A stretch of 16,232 bases of DNA, taken from positions 1 to 16,232 of the forward strand of contig DDLZ01000117.1 of the NCBI GenBank assembly GCA_002340405.1. Reading direction: 5' to 3'. The notes beneath the pieces are model-generated. The model was given only the letters and a program-made list of their open reading frames with translations, was not told the origin of the DNA and did no database searches. The DNA comes from Bacteroidales bacterium UBA2559 (GTDB lineage Bacteria > Bacteroidota > Bacteroidia > Bacteroidales > Bacteroidaceae). Shown here piece after piece: positions 14,058 to 16,232 of this stretch. Position 1 is the stretch's first letter. Every line of letters begins with the position of its first letter. The translations under genes were made by a program, and so were the position numbers.

Positions 14058-15331
14058 CAAAAGGAAAATTTGATGTTTTGCTGGGTCTGCAGTGGGGAGA
14101 TGAAGGAAAAGGTAAAGTAGTTGACGTTCTTACTCCGCGTTATGACGTGGTCGCCCGTTTTCAGGGCGGTCCCAATGCAGGACATACGCTTATCTTTGAT
14201 GATAAGAAGTTTGTATTGAGATCAATACCTTCAGGTGTGTTCCAGGGAGACAAAACCAATATAATAGGTAACGGAATGGTGCTCGATGCCGCGCTTTTCC
14301 AAGCCGAGGCCGAAGCCCTTGAGGCTGCCGGCATAGATTTGAAGAGCAGATTATTGATCTCAAAGAAAGCGCACCTTATCCTGCCTACTCACCGTCTGTT
14401 GGACAGCGCTCTGGAGGCTTCAAAGGGTTCCGCCAAGGTGGGAACCACAGGGCGCGGCATCGGACCCACATATACCGACAAAGCAGCCCGTACGGGACTG
14501 CGTGTGGGCGACCTGCTCCGTTCGGATTTCGAGGAGCGGTATGCAAGGATTAGGGCCGCTCATGAACGTACTCTTAAGAGTTTGAACTTTGAGTATGAAC
14601 TCTCCTCTATTGAGTCGAAATGGCGTGAAGGCATAGCCTATATGAAGTCGTTTTGCTTAGTAGATAGCGAACATTACCTGAATAAGATACTTCGCGAAGG
14701 AAAGAAAACACTGTGCGAGGGCGCTCAGGGCACTATGCTGGATGTCGATTTCGGTTCATACCCCTATGTAACCTCATCTAATACAATCTGCGCCGGTGCA
14801 TGCACCGGCCTGGGAGTGGCTCCCCATAACATAGGTAAGGTGTTCGGAATAATGAAAGCCTACTGCACACGTGTAGGAAGCGGTCCCTTCCCAACCGAGC
14901 TCTTCGATGCCGACGGTGAGGCTATGTGCGACCGCGGATTTGAATTCGGGGCGGTAACCGGTCGCCGCCGCCGTTGCGGATGGATTGATCTGGTGGCACT
15001 TCGCTATGCAATTCGTCTTAACGGAGTGACTGATCTGATCCTTATGAAGAGCGATGTGCTCGATACCTTCAAGACTGTGAAGGCATGTGTTGCATACGGG
15101 TTGCCTGACGGCACGGAGACCGATGAGTTCCCGTTTGACTGCGAGGCGGTGAAACCTCTCTATGAGGAGTTTCCCGGCTGGCTTACGGACCTCACTAAGG
15201 TGACCGGTGAAGATGAGTTTCCCGAGGAGTTTAACAGTTATATAAGTTTCCTTGAGGAGTATCTTGAAACTCCGGTCTCAATTGTATCGGTAGGACCTGA
15301 CCGCAAGCAGACAGTTTTTCGTAAATTATAA
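14054..15331 (+). CDS. purA: adenylosuccinate synthetase
   Basis: PurA joins IMP and aspartate using GTP to make adenylosuccinate, the committed step from IMP to AMP. The 425-residue length is normal. The GTP-binding loop is GDEGKGK (15-21) with the catalytic D16, and H44 sits in GGPNAGHT, as in E. coli D13/H41. GRGIGPTYTDKAARTGLR near 135-152 and GSYPYVTSSNT are further family blocks, and the C-terminus ends in VSVGPDRKQTV as expected. The start overlaps the Fur-family gene in ATGA, so the two are probably co-translated. The coding sequence holds an 18-base perfect palindrome at 14792-14809. Confidence 0.97.
   Translation: MTKGKFDVLLGLQWGDEGKGKVVDVLTPRYDVVARFQGGPNAGHTLIFDDKKFVLRSIPSGVFQGDKTNIIGNGMVLDAALFQAEAEALEAAGIDLKSRLLISKKAHLILPTHRLLDSALEASKGSAKVGTTGRGIGPTYTDKAARTGLRVGDLLRSDFEERYARIRAAHERTLKSLNFEYELSSIESKWREGIAYMKSFCLVDSEHYLNKILREGKKTLCEGAQGTMLDVDFGSYPYVTSSNTICAGACTGLGVAPHNIGKVFGIMKAYCTRVGSGPFPTELFDADGEAMCDRGFEFGAVTGRRRRCGWIDLVALRYAIRLNGVTDLILMKSDVLDTFKTVKACVAYGLPDGTETDEFPFDCEAVKPLYEEFPGWLTDLTKVTGEDEFPEEFNSYISFLEEYLETPVSIVSVGPDRKQTVFRKL
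14792..14809. repeat. 18-base perfect palindrome in purA
   Basis: GCCGGTGCATGCACCGGC is fully self-complementary about 14800/14801. It encodes the conserved AGACTG stretch of PurA (with flanking bases), so codon choice may have produced it by chance. At equal base frequencies about 0.06 such sites are expected in a window of this size. Confidence 0.6.
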
Positions 15332-15345
15332 AACAATAAGAAACC

Positions 15346-16020
15346 ATGTATTTAATATTATTCATCGCTATAGCCGTTGCTAGTTATCTGGTCCAGTTAA
15401 ACCTGCAGTCCAAGTTTAAAAAGTACTCGAAGATAGAGACTCCGGGCGGCCTGCGCGGATACGACGTAGCCAGGATGATGCTTGAGGACTATGGCGTAAG
15501 AGGTGTAAGGATTACCTGTATCGAAGGCCAGCTTACCGACCATTACAATCCCGAAAGCAATACGGTGAACCTGAGTAAAGACGTATATAACGGAACCAAC
15601 ATAACGGCTGCTTCGGTGGCTGCCCATGAGTGCGGACACGCCGTACAGCATGCTCAGGCTTACGCACCCGTCAAGATGCGCTCAGCACTGGTCCCGATAG
15701 TTCAGTTTTCGTCAACCATAGTCTCATGGGTTTTGCTTATAGGTATTATTCTGATAGAGACTTTCCCTTCAATCCTTCTGGCCGGAATACTGCTTTTTGC
15801 ACTCTCCACACTGTTCAGCCTGGTGACCCTTCCCGTTGAGATTGATGCCAGCCGCAGGGCTTTGGCATGGCTTGAAAATTCGGGGATTACCGTAGGAGGG
15901 ACAGAGGAGCCGGCCCGCAATGCTTTGAAAGCAGCAGCCTATACATATGTGGTGGCCGCTATCAGTTCGATAGGTACTCTTATCTATTACCTGATGATTT
16001 TTAGTTCCAGAAGAAGTTGA
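15346..16020 (+). CDS. membrane zinc metallopeptidase (YugP/Zn_peptidase_2 type)
   Basis: This 224-residue protein fits the neutral zinc metallopeptidase family represented by YugP. There is an N-terminal membrane segment at about 1-19, a soluble part with [16 protein letters not shown] (35-50) and [17 protein letters not shown] (65-81), the zinc motif HECGH at 94-98 (H94, E95, H98), two close membrane segments at about 119-136 and 140-163, and a last one at about 200-219. [11 protein letters not shown] (163-173) after the third segment holds an acidic residue that could be the third ligand. It starts 14 bases after purA stops and hisS begins 10 bases after its own stop. The substrate is unknown; the neighbours suggest constitutive expression, not a specific target. 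Confidence 0.88.
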   Translation: MYLILFIAIAVASYLVQLNLQSKFKKYSKIETPGGLRGYDVARMMLEDYGVRGVRITCIEGQLTDHYNPESNTVNLSKDVYNGTNITAASVAAHECGHAVQHAQAYAPVKMRSALVPIVQFSSTIVSWVLLIGIILIETFPSILLAGILLFALSTLFSLVTLPVEIDASRRALAWLENSGITVGGTEEPARNALKAAAYTYVVAAISSIGTLIYYLMIFSSRRS

Positions 16021-16030
16021 GAGCCAGCCG

Positions 16031-16232
16031 ATGAAACCGTCAATCCCGAAAGGTACGCGTGATTTCACACCTGTGGAGATGTCGCGCCGTAACTACATAT
16101 TCGATACGATACGCAATGTGTTCGATCTGTTTGGCTACCGCCAGATAGAGACTCCCGCAATGGAGAATCTCTCTACTCTGATGGGTAAGTACGGCGAAGA
16201 GGGCGACAAACTGCTGTTTAAGATACAGAACT
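16031..16232 (+). CDS. hisS: histidine-tRNA ligase, N-terminal part (cut by window edge)
   Basis: HisS attaches histidine to tRNA-His. The ATG at 16031 opens a frame of 67 full codons that runs off the window. The N-terminus reads [13 protein letters not shown], the class II HisRS opening (KGTRDF), followed by the motif 1 helix and strand ([12 protein letters not shown]) and the [13 protein letters not shown] segment that leads into the catalytic core. There is no Shine-Dalgarno site; the gene sits 10 bases after the metallopeptidase and belongs to the same run as purA. Catalytic motifs 2 and 3 lie outside the window. Confidence 0.93.
   Translation, partial: MKPSIPKGTRDFTPVEMSRRNYIFDTIRNVFDLFGYRQIETPAMENLSTLMGKYGEEGDKLLFKIQN

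Noticed and set aside
1..16232. Mobile elements, CRISPR arrays, defence islands, tRNA or rRNA genes
   Set aside because: No transposase, integrase, direct-repeat array, cloverleaf or ribosomal sequence was seen; nearly all bases belong to conserved chromosomal genes.

Overview
The window looks like core chromosome from a Bacteroidota member, most likely order Bacteroidales. The grounds are the gene order (nadK / pdxJ-exbB-exbD-tonB-like; DoxX-type membrane protein-tpiA-SPOR-folE; Fur-purA-zinc peptidase-hisS), the protein sequence style (for example the DnaG, PdxJ and PurA variants), mostly A/T-rich translation starts with few Shine-Dalgarno sites, and promoter-like TAnnTTTG boxes instead of E. 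coli -10 boxes. Coding density is very high. The largest gap is about 116 bases, so no stretch over 300 bases lacks a gene. I see no insertion sequence, integrase, CRISPR array, tRNA or rRNA.

Layout. (1) Bases 1-509, minus strand: the first 170 codons of nadK (NAD kinase), cut by the window edge. (2) Bases 510-607: a divergent promoter region with two promoter boxes facing each other. (3) Bases 608-5925, plus strand: pdxJ, an ExbB/ExbD/TonB-type energy-transduction set, a DJ-1/PfpI protein and recG, with tight spacing or overlaps throughout. (4) Bases 5962-10335, plus strand: an M23 peptidase with LysM, a tandem-repeat DUF1599 (Nmad1-type) protein, a DoxX/MauE-like membrane protein with a cysteine-poor thioredoxin-like tail, tpiA, a secreted SPOR protein and folE. 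A strong candidate intrinsic terminator for this run lies inside the end of the opposing dnaG gene. (5) Bases 10403-12445, minus strand: dnaG (primase), convergent with folE. (6) Bases 12446-12561: a second divergent promoter region, with inverted repeats beside the regulator gene. (7) Bases 12562-16232, plus strand: a stand-alone AraC-type DNA-binding protein, an AlkD-like HEAT-repeat protein, a Fur-family regulator, purA, a membrane zinc metallopeptidase and the start of hisS.

How the genes fit together. The window mixes housekeeping metabolism (NADP, PLP, purine, folate and triose-phosphate synthesis, histidyl-tRNA charging), replication and repair (primase, RecG, AlkD-like) and cell-envelope functions (proton-motive-force transduction, peptidoglycan peptidase, SPOR, membrane protease). 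Many genes overlap by 1-13 bases, which suggests translational coupling in three long transcripts running rightward.

I did not find a clearly new defence or mobile system. The points most worth a second look are the terminator embedded in dnaG, the tandem Nmad1-type protein in a housekeeping operon, the DoxX protein with a thioredoxin-like domain lacking CxxC, the AraC-type regulator paired with an alkylation-repair-like gene, the Fur-family protein missing the usual histidine-rich sensing motif, and an 18-base perfect palindrome in purA.
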